Below are positions 34,683 through 45,900 of a stretch of DNA of 64,000 nt, in pieces. How positions within the stretch are numbered: the stretch's first letter is position 1; every line of letters begins with the position of its first letter. Made by a program: the position numbers and the translations under genes. Source of the stretch: Beverwykella pulmonaria (lineage: Eukaryota; Ascomycota; Dothideomycetes; Pleosporales; Melanommataceae); contig BCHH01000002.1 in assembly GCA_001599595.1 (NCBI GenBank), positions 3,899,546 through 3,963,545 on the forward strand, in the 5' to 3' direction. The notes beneath the pieces were generated by a model, which was not told where the DNA came from, did no database searches, and saw only the letters and a program-made list of their open reading frames with translations.

Positions 34683-35455
34683 TTGGTTGCTAGCGTAGCT
34701 CGCGACGTTACATTCTCTTACAATCCCTTACGGATTCCATGACTTCTCCTGCGCTGTCTTTACCGCGTCTGGCAATGCTTAAATCTTGATTCACCCCCAC
34801 TCATCGCCTCACTGGCCGGCTGAATGATGTAGCGACATAAAGGCTATATGTTGCAGAATTTCACTCAACGATCTTGTCTTTCATTCACGGCGTGCTAATG
34901 CTTAGTTCTATATTTGAAAATACTCGCTGAGCTGGCTGCTGAAGGTTTCACTACGCAGCTTCTCTACCGGAAAAGTGGGCGTGAAAATACTTTGAAATTG
35001 TGAGTACTGGAGACTGAGTAGCTCACGTCGACCCACAGGATAAGTCTCGGAATGACGAAGGTGAATATGACGTGCAATAGAGGTAAAGCAACAGAAATTA
35101 CGATCATTTTATCAATATGTAGACAGACGAAAAGGGTGCTATGGACGCAAGAATGCTAGGGAGAGTAAATTGTCCATACCATGCTATGCAGCATTCCCAA
35201 GGTGCCACTTACCCTACATGTTCTACTATTGCCTATTCTAATTAGCTCCCCTGGCATGGGGTATATAGTCCTGGTGCGAACTATCAGCTCGTCACGGTTA
35301 TCACACTTCTTGAACACACAAAAGAGATAAGAAATCCATGCACCATCCAACATTACGAGAACGTCATCAGGGCCGGATTCAGCGCAATCGGCAGTAATAA
35401 ATGATTAACCGTATCTATCGCCATTGAGCAAAATCGCCACAAAATTTTTGATATG
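34683..35455. other. Intergenic, nothing recognised
   Basis: Holds the promoter of the D-threonine-aldolase-like gene and the 3' flank of the polysaccharide synthase relic. No open frame with a recognisable product. Confidence 0.45.
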
Positions 35456-36915
35456 CTAACTATACGGAGCGACAGGCGCTACAGCCAGTATAATCATTCT
35501 TGCGATGCCAATCACCGCAAACGCAATGTTGAACTTGCACTTCTTGAGCACTTTGGGCACTTCGATGAAGAAGTTGAAGAACTCGGATTCTTTGAAGCCT
35601 TCACCGGACCAGGCCGCGGGTCGGATGATGTACCCGTTTACTTGCAATTGGAGAGATATGTCGAAGTCCTCGGAAATGTGGGACTAGGACTAGAATTTCT
35701 CATAACCGCCCTCATCGAAGATGGAATTTGTTGGGTGGCGGACCAGTGGAGGATGGCGTTGTGGCCGACGAAGGGAGCCATGTTGCCGTTAGAGATGGTG
35801 TATTTGATGGCTGTGTAGATGAGATTTGTGAAGAAGGTGATGCTGAAGAAAATTAGGGTTGGGGCCGACTAAGCGTGCTACTAAGCGTGAAATGCCTACC
35901 CGTTCTCGATATACATGTGCACGACCTGGGTGACGCAAGACGAGAACTGCATAATGTCGACCTCTGGGGACTGTTCCATCTCACAGGTAGCATCGAGCAG
36001 GCAGTTTGTAGAAACCCGAGTATCTAAATCAATCAGAATGATGTAGTCGCCAATGTGAATATTGCCATCAACCTAAGCACGACCATTCTCCTCAAGCACC
36101 TCTTTCAGGCGCCTCTCGCACTCGCGGGGCCCGTCGTTCTGAGACCACTTCCTGTCGCGTGCAACCTCGGTGAGCTCCGTCTCCACATTTTTGGACAGCA
36201 TGAGGCCGAAGTTTATGTCTGACACCTTCTTGAACTTGCCCTTGTGTATGAAACCGTCGGAGTTGTGCGCGGGCCGAGCGGTCCAGCCAATGCCGTGGTC
36301 GGCGTAGAACTCGATGCGAACCTGGTGCTCTTCTTTGTTAATAATTTGGACGCCGTTTCGGTTGACCAGCATGTTTGCGGGGCCACCTTTGAGATCATAG
36401 AGGGACATGGCTTGTTTGATTAAATTGACCATGGGCGCAATGACGGACAAAAGACCTTTGTACACGGCGCATTGGATGGTGATGTGTGGTAGATTTCCCG
36501 TGAGGCGACGGGGCAGTAAAGCAGAATTATGGCGGGAGTTGGTGGCCATTTGGCGAATGGATCCAATGCACTGGGCGAGGCAACCCACGCCTTGCGTGAC
36601 GAACTAAAGACATAGTTAGCCATGGTGAATCCTTCCTTGGGGTGTGGTGGGAACCGTACCTTCGCTGAAATGCCCACATCGACCAACTGATGCACGTACG
36701 AATTAGTGAAGGAAGTGGCTTCGGCAGTATCGGCCGTGAATGTCATGATTGCATTGGCGATGGCTTGAAGAAATCGGTCCAGCAGATTGTATTGGTTTTC
36801 TCGACGCCACAGACGACAATCGACTTATGCTTGAATAAGGTAAGGGTTCATCAATGCTTTAAGATCTCTGCCAGCCAGTGCAATGCTACCCGTCTTAGCA
36901 TCGACAGCTAATGCG
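35456..36915 (-). pseudogene. Family-2 polysaccharide synthase pseudogene, internally deleted
   Basis: Relic of a large fungal processive glycosyltransferase (GT2, chitin/hyaluronan-synthase-like). Reading down the minus strand: LWRRENQYNLLDRFLQAI, TFTADTAEATSFTNSYVHQL, an apparently good intron (GTACGG...TTTAG), FVTQGVGCLAQCIGSIRQM, LPHITIQCAVYKG, IEFYADHGIGWTARPAHN, KVSDINFGLMLS. There is then a TAG (36073-36075) where the family has Trp (GRAW), followed by GDYIILIDLDTR, where the catalytic DSD has become DLD. Next come a second intact intron, ITFFTNLIYTAIKY and GHNAILHWSATQQ, then a frameshift, two more TAGs and SHISEDFDISLQLQ. After GEGFK the sequence jumps to the C-terminal FFNFFIEVPKVLKKCKF, so the multi-membrane-span segment (roughly 200 residues) is deleted. 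An upstream stop sits near 36835. It is clearly non-functional. Confidence 0.85.
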
Positions 36916-37610
36916 GCGACTATGAAAAACAATTTTTGAATTTTCCTGTGATGCACGCCACCATATCATCGTGCTTCCGATAGCGTGAGGATTGCGGGAG
37001 GCCGTTCTGCTACTGTACGGCATCAGGAACTTTGATTTGATATCATCAACAAAATGAGCCTTCCTAATTTTAGGACCGCTGAGCGATAGTTCAAACGCTA
37101 CGCTGGGACTTGGGCAACAAGGCCTCAGGACTGGCCTGCTCCAACTCTTCTCTAGACCTGCAAGAATCGTCTACCCTTATCAACCGCCTGCAGTTTTCGA
37201 GCGTCAATTATCCAGAATCCAGACTATCGGGCGATCTGGAATTCCGATAGATGGTACACGTACATAATAGTGAATGACAAACCTCGTTGGGTTCTGACAA
37301 TGTTTCGAGACGGACAAGTTGCGAGGTTGTCAACTCCATCTTAGTCAGTGCCGAGCCAGGTGTTAATTGAATACAGCGTGTGCCGACTACAAGTGTGACA
37401 AAAGAAAGGAGCAAGAGAAACGGAATGACTTGATAAGAAGTGAGATTGAAGTGATCTGTGGATGCGGCCAGACCATTTCCCGAAAGCTACAAGAACCTGC
37501 ACCACGATAGAGTAAACCTGCCGGCAGCGCCGACCCGAATCCATGGGCACCCCCACCTGTATATACCTAGAGTTCCATGTTGACCGAAGAAACGCCGCTT
37601 GAATGCCCTT
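36916..37610. other. Intergenic, probable lost 5' part of the synthase relic
   Basis: Upstream of the GT2 relic on its strand and downstream of the Mpv17-family gene. I see no clear motif; the N-terminal exons of the synthase may be decayed beyond recognition here. Confidence 0.35.
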
Positions 37611-38270
37611 TTACGAGTCCACCATTAGACTCAGATAGATGCCCCATATAACCCCAACCGAACACCCAAAAACGATCCTCTTGTCAACTGGAATCCACAA
37701 GAAGCTGACCAGCGACACGGCAGGCCAAAATTTGTACCCGTCCATGATCATGGGGTAGAATTTATCCTGGACTTCGCGAGCGATAGAGTCCCAGGGTCCT
37801 TGCTTCGCCGCAGGCGACGCGTTGATATACCCCATGAAAACCAGGAACATGAGCGTGTTGACAACGGCGCCAAATGTCTGGTCCAGTATGAATTTGATCA
37901 ACACGTTGGTCTTGTTCATCTGTGTCTCGGCTTCCTTGCCCGGCTTATCCTTCGCTTTCTCGTTGCGGGATGGCGATGGTGCCGGTACGTTGGTGGGGAA
38001 GAGGTCTTCGAGGTAGTTCTGCCATACGATGTTCGGTGGGTTGCTAACTATGCTGAAGAGGGCAAATTTGAGGGTTTGCGCGAAGTTGAGAGATAGAGGT
38101 GTCTGTTCAGATGGCCGTGTTAGCATTTCTTGCTCAATGGCGCTCCGCACGCATCAATTGGGAGGACGACGCACGTTTTCCTTGTAGGATGATATGACTT
38201 GCGCGATTAGATTAGAGGTGATGCTAAGGACTGCGCCTTGGGCGGTCTGGGAGACCATTGCCGAAGACAT
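37611..38270 (-). CDS. Mpv17/PMP22-family membrane protein
   Basis: Small integral membrane protein of the Mpv17/PMP22/Sym1 family, located in the inner mitochondrial or peroxisomal membrane in characterised members. Exons 38270-38175 and 38102-37611 give 195 aa. The intron 38174-38103 carries GTGCGT, branch GCTAAC and acceptor CAG. I chose the start at 38270 (MSSAMVSQTAQGAVLSITSNLIAQ), because the family begins with such a SGNLLAQ-like helix; an in-frame upstream ATG at 38357 would add 29 residues. Family features are NPPNIVWQNYLEDLFP, the KFILDQTFGAVVNTLMF core, and the C-terminal FWPAVSLVSFLWIPVDKR with a final hydrophobic helix. A charged Lys/Glu/Asp insert (residues ~65-90) is longer than in Sym1. 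The role is uncertain within the family. Confidence 0.85.
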
Positions 38271-39876
38271 GATGTGTTGATACAGGTGAATGGAAGAAGC
38301 AGTTGGAGAGGGACAATGGATCGTAATTGCAGAAACCAATAAACAGCAGAAGGCCAATTTAAGTGATTAAGGCGGAGCACCGCTCCGTTGTAGCCAGCAC
38401 ACCAGGGTCATCGTTGTGTCAAGTATGTTTCCAGCGAAACGTCTATCGTCGACAGGTGCCAAGATGCTGACGTAATGACGTAATCTGGCACACTCCTCAC
38501 CAACATTGAAGCAATAGCGAGGCTCCCAATCTCATTCCATCAAGAACGAAAGCTTCTCTAAAACCCCAATGCATGGATATCTGCACTGAGGATATCCAGA
38601 GAAGCAGGCCATCCCACAACGTCAAAAGATTGTTATGAGAATCGCAAAGAAAAATTCCTTGACGTGACTACAGGTATTCATCCATTTGAAGAACCGTTCT
38701 AATAATATAATGTCTCTGACATTGTTCTAGAAATTTTTTCGGGCTTTCATTTCAACATCTCGCAAGTCCATGGGAAGAAGTTTCTAACCCAAAATGAAGG
38801 GAAAGGGCTCCTAATATCCACCTCCCTAGTCCACATCCCTAGTCCACCTCCCTAGTCTACCTCCCTAGTCTACCTCCCTAGTCTACCTCCCTAGTCTACC
38901 TCCCTAGTCTACCTCCCTAGTCTACCTCCCTAGTCTACCTCCCTAGTCCACCTCCCCAGTCCATGCCAAGGGAACTTTTTGATATCGACAGAACTATTTT
39001 CGCAAAGGCAACCCGACGAGTTGAGTCAGAGTTCATTCGTAGCTGAGCCGCTTCTTTCAAAACATTACCTCTATAATCGTTAGGATCCCGCTATTCTCAT
39101 TGACATCGAAGCAACATACCAAGCGCACAACTTCGTCCTCTCAAGTAGAGCTCATGCACAGACCCCGATCTCCGCCTGCCCATCAAGCACGTCGAGGAGC
39201 ACCATTTCCAGCACATCGTCATGCTTCTCACCAATCCTTAGGATCTCCCATGTTGGGCCGATTTTCTCCTTTTTCATGTCGTGCTTGATGATTGGCAGGA
39301 AGGATGAGGCGACGTAGAAGCGTAGCACCAGCTTCTGGAGCATAGCTTATAAGCCATGCGAAGGCCCTTGCAACTTGGCCGCAATGACGTGACCGCCGAT
39401 GGCGAACTCGTAGATCTTGTTGTGAAGCTCGCCTAGTAGGCAAAGCAATGGCGATTACTTTTCGTTGCCAGCCATGCTGCCTTTTGTCAGTAAATTGGCC
39501 CAGAACCGCAAAGGAGGGCTTCATCATCTCGACGGTCTTCCTCAGAGTCTAAAGATCCATCTTTGGCCACTGTTGCTTGTTTAGAGCCATGATTGAAGGC
39601 GGTTGGGTCGAACTTGGGGATCGAGTTGGAGAGAGGGGGGTGCGGTTGAGGAGGATCTTGTGAATGAATTTGATCTATCCATAATAAACCCTTCTCCTTC
39701 TACCAGACAACCTTTCGTGGCACGGTTTTGGACTTTTCACTGGGAGGTTGCAAAGCTACTGAGGAAATTGTACTATCCAGTCTATCTCCTTCAATTCTTC
39801 GATACAGGTGAGTACTGCTTTAAGTCTCATCATTAGAAGTGACCTCAAGCTGAACTAGATGAGGGACCTCCACCAT
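38271..39876. other. Intergenic with minisatellite and a possible F-box-like relic
   Basis: Apart from the minisatellite at 38821-38963 (listed separately), a minus-strand stretch at about 39446-39152 reads CLLGELHNKIYEFAIGG. This resembles the LPGELRNxIYEYAL start of many fungal F-box-like proteins. It is followed by a stop and then VLRFYVASSFLPIIKHDMKKEK. It lacks a start and is interrupted, so at most it is a decayed fragment. Confidence 0.4.
38821..38963. repeat. 13-bp minisatellite, 11 copies
   Basis: Exactly eleven head-to-tail copies of a 13-base unit, consensus CCTCCCTAGTCTA. Copies 1, 2, 10 and 11 carry CCA instead of CTA at the end; copy 2 starts CAT and copy 11 has CCCCAG. Homogeneous copies in the centre and variants at both edges are what replication slippage or unequal exchange produces. 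It lies in non-coding DNA. Confidence 0.93.
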
Positions 39877-41456
39877 CTATCCCAAGACCTCACGCACCAC
39901 CTTCTCCGTCCGGTCAACTATGGTCTCGACATCCTCAGCCGTGACGTTGTAAGCTGGTGAGATGAGTATAACATCGCCATGCCTCCCGTCGACATTACCA
40001 CTACCAGGGATGAAAGATATACCATCCTGTGCCTTCAAGCCAGCGACATGCACAAGAGTTGATACCTTCTTCTCCGGAGGAAACGGCTTCTTCGATGTTT
40101 TGTCTTCTACAAATTCGATCTGGATCAGTTAGCTGGATGTCTGGCGAGCAAAGGAGGAATGGGACGTACACCCCAGGCAAGACCTCGACCTCGGATATCC
40201 CCGACATTCCTGTGATTCCCCAAACGCTCTTGCAACAACTTTCCCAGATACTCGCCCATAATCTTCGTATTCTCAAGAAGCTTTTCTTCTTTGACGATCT
40301 GCTGAACCTCATACGCCGCAGCACAGGCGACTGGATGCCCTTGGTAGGTCTGACTGTGTACGAAAGCCCCAGTGCCCCTGAAAAGCGTATCGGCAACCTT
40401 TTGGCCGACAAGGAGAGCACCGATTGGGATGTATCCTGCTCCCAATCCTTTGGCCACAGATTGGAGATCAGGGACAACGTCTTCTTGCTCCCATGCGTGG
40501 AGTGTCCCCGTCCGTCCCATGCCGACCATGACTTCATCGAGGATGAATAAGGCGCCGTGGCGTACGCATACCTCCTTCATGGCCTTCAGGTATCCGGATG
40601 GTGGTGGGACGAAACCTAGTGACTGTGCGCCGAATGTCAACATTGGAGCAAGACAAATGTTGCACGAGAACTTACTGTACCCGATATAGTCTCGGCAATG
40701 AACGCACACACAGTCTCCGGTCCCAGTCTCTGGAACTCATCATCCAACTCTTGTGCCAGCCGAGCAACATACTTCTCCGCAGTCTCTTCGTCTTTTTGTT
40801 CCCGATACGGATAACAAGGCGATACTTGAGAAGTATTCTGGCTGAGAATCGGCTCATAGATTGCTCTGCGCGCCTGGTGATAGCCGATGGACAAGGAACC
40901 CAGAGTGTTGCCGTGATACGATTGCTTGCGGCCAATGAACCTCGTCCTTCTAATTTGTGGTTCCGGGAGTTCCATGAAATATTGCCGTGAGAGTTTCATT
41001 GCTGCTTCGTTTGCTTCGGTACCTAACCAGAAGAAAGATTAGCCAAACTCCCTGGTATTTTGAAGAACGCATGCAGTTCTCACCTGAACTGACAATGAAC
41101 ACTTTCGACATCCGCCCACCGGTCGAATCGACAAGCTCCTTTGCCAGCCTCTCTGCCGGCTCCGTAGTGAAAAATGGGAGGTAGCAGTAAGCAATCTGAT
41201 TTAGCTGCCTCACAATTGCATCCTTAACTCGGGCGTTGCCATGTCCAATACATGCCACTGCAGCGCCGCTGCTCGCATCGAAGATCTCTGCTCCAGTCGC
41301 TGAGAGTAAGTAGTTTCCTTTGCCTGACAAGATTTTCGGAGGGTCCTGCTTGATTTGCTGATGCAGGACTGAGCTGTTGGCGCCGTTTAAGGACGATTTA
41401 GTACTAGTATGGATGGAGTTCGCTGTGGCCTGCTCATCTTGAGCATGAGGCGCCAT
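39877..41456 (-). CDS. Class III PLP-dependent aminotransferase
   Basis: Omega-type aminotransferase (acetylornithine/GABA/beta-alanine/DAPA transaminase superfamily) that moves an amino group to a keto acid using PLP. Four exons on the minus strand: 41456-41084, 41022-40676, 40622-40170 and 40119-39877. They give 471 aa, with introns of 50-61 nt. Motifs in order: the substrate-side SSGAAVACIGHGN; SSG-TEANEAAMKL, rebuilt exactly across intron 1; the GRKQSYHGNTLG PLP-phosphate region; FILDEVMVGMGRTG (PLP Asp about 269); and SVAKGLGAGYIPIGA with the Schiff-base Lys about 298. The C-terminus DGRHGDVILISPAYNVT matches the family. The gene looks intact. The substrate is not determinable. No targeting peptide is obvious; the first 30 residues are polar. 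Confidence 0.92.
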
Positions 41457-43238
41457 GGCTAGCTGGGAAGTTTATTAGTTCTTAAAGGAGCCAGAAGAGA
41501 AATATGGATTAAAGAAGCCGGAAAGGTGGTCGTAGAGAGTGGAGATATATCGTTACGTGTATGGACAGTATAAAAAATCACGAATCCAAAACTGACGAAC
41601 GTCGCGATATGGCGTGATGAGGGCGGTGTGGTGCGTCGTTTCCGATTCGCATTCACGGCTTAAATGCTTAGAAGTTCTGTGGTTCACGTCGTTTGCAGCG
41701 GGGTTTATGTACTACTGAGGCTCTTAATTACTATCTGTAAGTGGAGATAGGCGAGATACGCCATACACGCCGTAATAGAGACGCACTAGTCCAGTCAAGC
41801 CTAGTCCAGCAGCTCAAAAGATACTATAGCATCTAACTCTAGGCATTGCCTTTAACCTCCAATAATTCGCAATGTGATGGACTTCGATATCGCATCGTCA
41901 GCCAAACTTCCCCGTCGGAAAACATTCAATCACCCGGCGACTTAGATGCATCTCCACTATCAAACACCTCCCACTTCGCCCAATCGGCACCGCAAACACG
42001 AGCACCAACCCCGACCTACCCCTCTCCATCCTCTCCCTCCAAAGCCAATACGTCTCCAAATTCCCCACCAAAATCTCCTCAGGAGACGCTTACCTATATA
42101 CCCTCACTAACTCCTCAATCCTCCGATCCAATTCCGTTCACAACATCTCTTTCTCCCCTTCGACTTCCTGACACAACTCGACCTCCCAAACTAGATACCA
42201 AAGGTCCGCTTTTTCTATCACAACTTTGAATCTATTGATATCCCACTCTTCCCTCGTAGTCTTAGATTTCGCAATCGGCCTTCAATTCCCGCAGCACAGA
42301 CTTCGCTCCAGCCTCTTTCTCGAAAGCCTCCCCACAAGCTGCGCTACTCCTTCCTCTCTCTCCGTCTTCGATTCAGCAACCCTGATCTCACACCCTGCTT
42401 TCACTTCCCGCTCTTACTCCCTGCTCTCACTCCCACCTCATCACCTTCCTCAAACACCTCCCTCACAACCACCGCAATCCCCATCCACCTCCCCCCCTCG
42501 AAACTGCAAACTAACCTTCGTTTCCCATGTCCCATTCCGAACCGTTACATATATCCTTTTGGAAATCAGGTTGTTGCCACGGCCGTAGAACACATTGTGC
42601 GTGTGTGCGTGTGTGTGTGAGGGTTGCAAAGCAAAGGAAGGACGAGTCACCCGTGTTGGTGCGGGGAAGGGAGATGGATGTCGTAGTGGGTAGGAATTTG
42701 CGCTCAACTTCGAGGAACGGAGTTGGTTGGCAAGGATGCGGAGCGGGTTTTCGAAGGGTGGTTCATAGAAAGGGGATTGTGGAAAAACCTAGGAGGGTGA
42801 ATGACTATGTCGTTTGCGCTCTATTTGTTCTGGTGTTCGCCGGGCCCCTTATTGCTGTTCATGGTGCAGTCATTCACTTGTTGAAATCATAGTTATCGTA
42901 TCTGCATTGTCATGTATGTACCCACCCAGATTCTCCTGGAGGACTACTGAGGCTCTTAACTTGTAAGTTGTATACACATGTAAGAAGATTCGAGATGGAA
43001 CTGCAATGTAGGAGAAGGAGAGTAGAAAGTGACAAAACATCCGAGACTGATAAATCCGCTCCCCACGCTGTACATAGAAAGCTATAGATAGGAAATGGGT
43101 ATCTCCTCCGATATGAACACCATTCATTGCACACAGGAAAACCTCGCACAACCTTTTTCAAACAATCGAGACATATTCCTGCCATTTGTATGTGAACAGA
43201 GGCATATTGACCCTCATTCAAATACCCCACTTGCACAA
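41457..43238. other. Intergenic with Ser/Pro-rich open frames, status unclear
   Basis: A plus-strand frame at 41846-42229 is extremely Ser/Thr/Pro-rich. After several stops, a second one in the same register (42527-42892) ends in a hydrophobic, membrane-like segment (VCALFVLVFAGPLIAVHGAVI). They may be parts of one broken or multi-intron gene encoding a Ser/Pro-rich membrane protein, but I find no splice sites that join them. A (TG)n-like run lies at about 42597-42622. Not called as a gene. Confidence 0.35.
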
Positions 43239-45900
43239 TTAGAGGTCGTAGAGACCATCGTGATCATCATCCCCAGCTTCATCCCCAGCTTCAGCCTCTG
43301 CGTCGCCAGCTCCAGCCTGGTTTTCGAATTGAACTACCTCTTCAGCAGCCTCCCCTTCTTCGATAGGTTCATCCAGCTGCATCGCCTTTGCCTTCTCTGA
43401 AAGATTCATACCGATTTCGCCAAAGCTCTCGTCTTGTCGGATGTTGAGCATTCCGCGAGTACCCAGCGCAAGAACCATCAGCAACCCCTGAGCCGCAACC
43501 ATCTTCGTGTTTTCCCTGGCCGGAAGAATCTCACCGAACAAGACCTCGTCCATGTCGCCAGCAGCGTCCGCTTGGAGGACGTCGGACATGCCCCGCAGCT
43601 CAACTTGAGCACGGGTTCGCTTTTCGGCAATAGCGTCGGAGACAAAGGTGAGGAAATTCTCGCCCTCGGCAGACAAAGCTTCCCGAACGCGGATAGAGGA
43701 TTTTGTGGGCGGTGCGAGTTCGGCATAAGCCACATCTGAGCCAGGTCCAGATCCCATACCGAAGTCCTCAGTACCCAGGTTGCCAAACTCATCTTCTCCC
43801 TCAAAGTTTCTCAAAGCATCAAGTCCGCCCGGCTGACCACGTCCGTGGAGTGGAGATGCAGAAACCATAAGGCTTCCACGGCGGTGATGCAAGGATCCAG
43901 GCGGTCCTATCAAGAAAGATAGTCTACTAGCTGAACCCAGCATGCTGATAAGACCGCTTCGAGGGACAACTGAAGTTCTACGGACGGAAGCACTGATATT
44001 CCATGGCATCGCGGAGAATACTTGCTCGTCATCGAGTGCCGCCGGGGCGTCACGGGGAAGCTCGACATCATCGACACCGGCATGCTGATTCTTGTCGTTA
44101 CCAGGAAGGAACAGCTCTTCTTCTTCATCGTCACACTTGCGGCGCATACGACGAGATTCTTCTTGGGTGGCTTCATCGATACCACTGTCGCGATCATGCT
44201 TTGTTCCGGCGAGTTGCTTACGGCTAACCCCAGTGGAGAGCTCGAATAGGTTGTCGCCATAGAATTGATCGAGCGGATTTGAGCCTGTTGCACCTGGCAA
44301 TCGTCGGCCTATGTTTCCCATGCCTGCGCCCCACACCCAGAACTCAGCATTCTTCTTGGCTTGGACGAGTGTTCTGTGCTGGCTCTTGGTGCGGGATGCG
44401 TATAGCATATTCTGGAGATACTTGGTATTCCAATCTGCAAGATCCTTGTTCTGGAATTCCATGATTAAGTCCTTGATGAGCGTTCGTTGAGCCCGTTTTT
44501 TGCGCCGCGTCGGCACAGTAGCTGTAGCGTCCGCTGTTGTATATGAGGAATCGACCATCTCCACCTGGTCGCTAGGTTGCGGTTGAGCAACGGTAGGAAA
44601 AGACTCGCTTTTTGGTATGTCGTCTCTCAGCATGGGTAGGTCGAGATCCATTTGGTCACCCAGTATCTGTGAAGAATGAGAAGGTGTTCTAGAAACGTTG
44701 TAATGGCAGTGGGGGTGACTCTTATACAGAACCACGTAGGAAGTGAGGCTACTCCAATGCACGTAGGAACGGGGAGTGAGATAATGTTCGGGAAATGATG
44801 GAGAAGGTGGCTATATGAGGGTAACAGAGTAGGAGGACCACAAAGTAAAACCAAGGTGCAGATATTAATGGAAAAGAGCGGACACGCTCACCTCGGCTCC
44901 GTCACGCTGTCCCTCTTCATGCTCTTGCCTACTAGCTCTATCATCGGCCAACGCCTTTGCTCCTCCAGGCGCTGTAGGTGTAGCTGTGACGGTGGCGTTG
45001 TCAAAGAAATTACCTTCAGCATCAAAGCCAAAGTCTGGTTCAGCCAGTGGTTCTAGAAGATCTTCTCTGAGTATGCCGGTTGGACTAATGACACTGCCTC
45101 CACCCTCACCACCGTTGATTTTGAATTCCCCTATGTCACGAGAAGATGAGGAGGGAAGAATGAGACCACCAATCGGTCCTCCTGGGGTACTAGGAGCTTG
45201 TTGAGTGCCGAATGGTGACAGTGATTGCGATTCGCCAGATTGTGGTATATTTAAAGGAAAGCTGAGGTCTGTAAATAGCTCGGGGGGAGGGAGTGTGAAG
45301 TCAGGTAAGAAGGATGGATCGTCCTGGAGAACGAGTTGCTCGGGTTTACATGGTACGTTAGTCAACCGGCCTCAGCGAATGCATGGACACAGTCGAATGC
45401 TCACCTTGCTCTGCCAGCGTCTGGATCAAGAGCCGCATTCTTCACCACATTCATCATCATGCGCATTGCTTTCTGCGCTTTCTGCGCATCTGACAGGACA
45501 TATCCACACTGTTGCAAGTACACACGCGAAACGCCGAGCCTAGTACTTTGTCAAAACCGTCGTCGGAGGGCGCGCAATTGGGCAGCAGAACTTACAGTAA
45601 GTTACCCTGCAGACGCAAGGCCATGGGCGCTGCCGGATTAACAACAGTTTGGCATGCTTTTGGTATATCGACGTTGAGGATGGCTCTGCGGTTGACCTTC
45701 TTTTGGTTGGACTTGGACCCCAGTGTTGCAACAAGCCTGCGGTCTTGCGTCAGTCACCAATATGCCAAAAAGATAGCTTCTAATCTCACCATACTGTCGC
45801 AACTCCGTGCTTTCGTGACGTGAGGACTGTGACGCTCAGCTTTTGCAGTGAATCACCACGGGAGTTTAAAGCCAAGCTTACCTTCGTGGCTATAGAACAT
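43239..45900 (-). CDS. rec8: Meiotic cohesin kleisin Rec8
   Basis: Kleisin subunit that closes the cohesin ring between sister chromatids in meiosis. Exons on the minus strand: 45900-45882 (19 nt), 45826-45790, 45736-45596, 45539-45405, about 45348-44892, and 44666-43239; roughly 740 aa. The N-terminal Rad21/Rec8 domain is MFYSHE-VLTSRKHGVATVWLVATLGSKS. Then come PMALRLQGNLL and SRVYLQQCGYVLSDAQKA, and KPEQLVLQDDPSFLPDF. A long acidic, Ser-rich middle follows, where separase would cut. The C-terminal winged helix is MVAAQGLLMVLALGTRGMLNIRQ. The last intron is long (225 nt). Odd: the fourth intron (donor GTGAGC at 45404, branch GACTAAC) has no in-frame AG acceptor before KPEQ; see findings. 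The final residues are an acidic tail. Confidence 0.87.

Noticed and set aside
38821..38963. Possible CRISPR-like array
   Set aside because: The 13-bp units are directly adjacent without spacers and the genome is eukaryotic; it is a minisatellite.
40029..40550. Plus-strand open frame of 173 codons inside the aminotransferase
   Set aside because: Antisense shadow of a conserved exon; no family resemblance.
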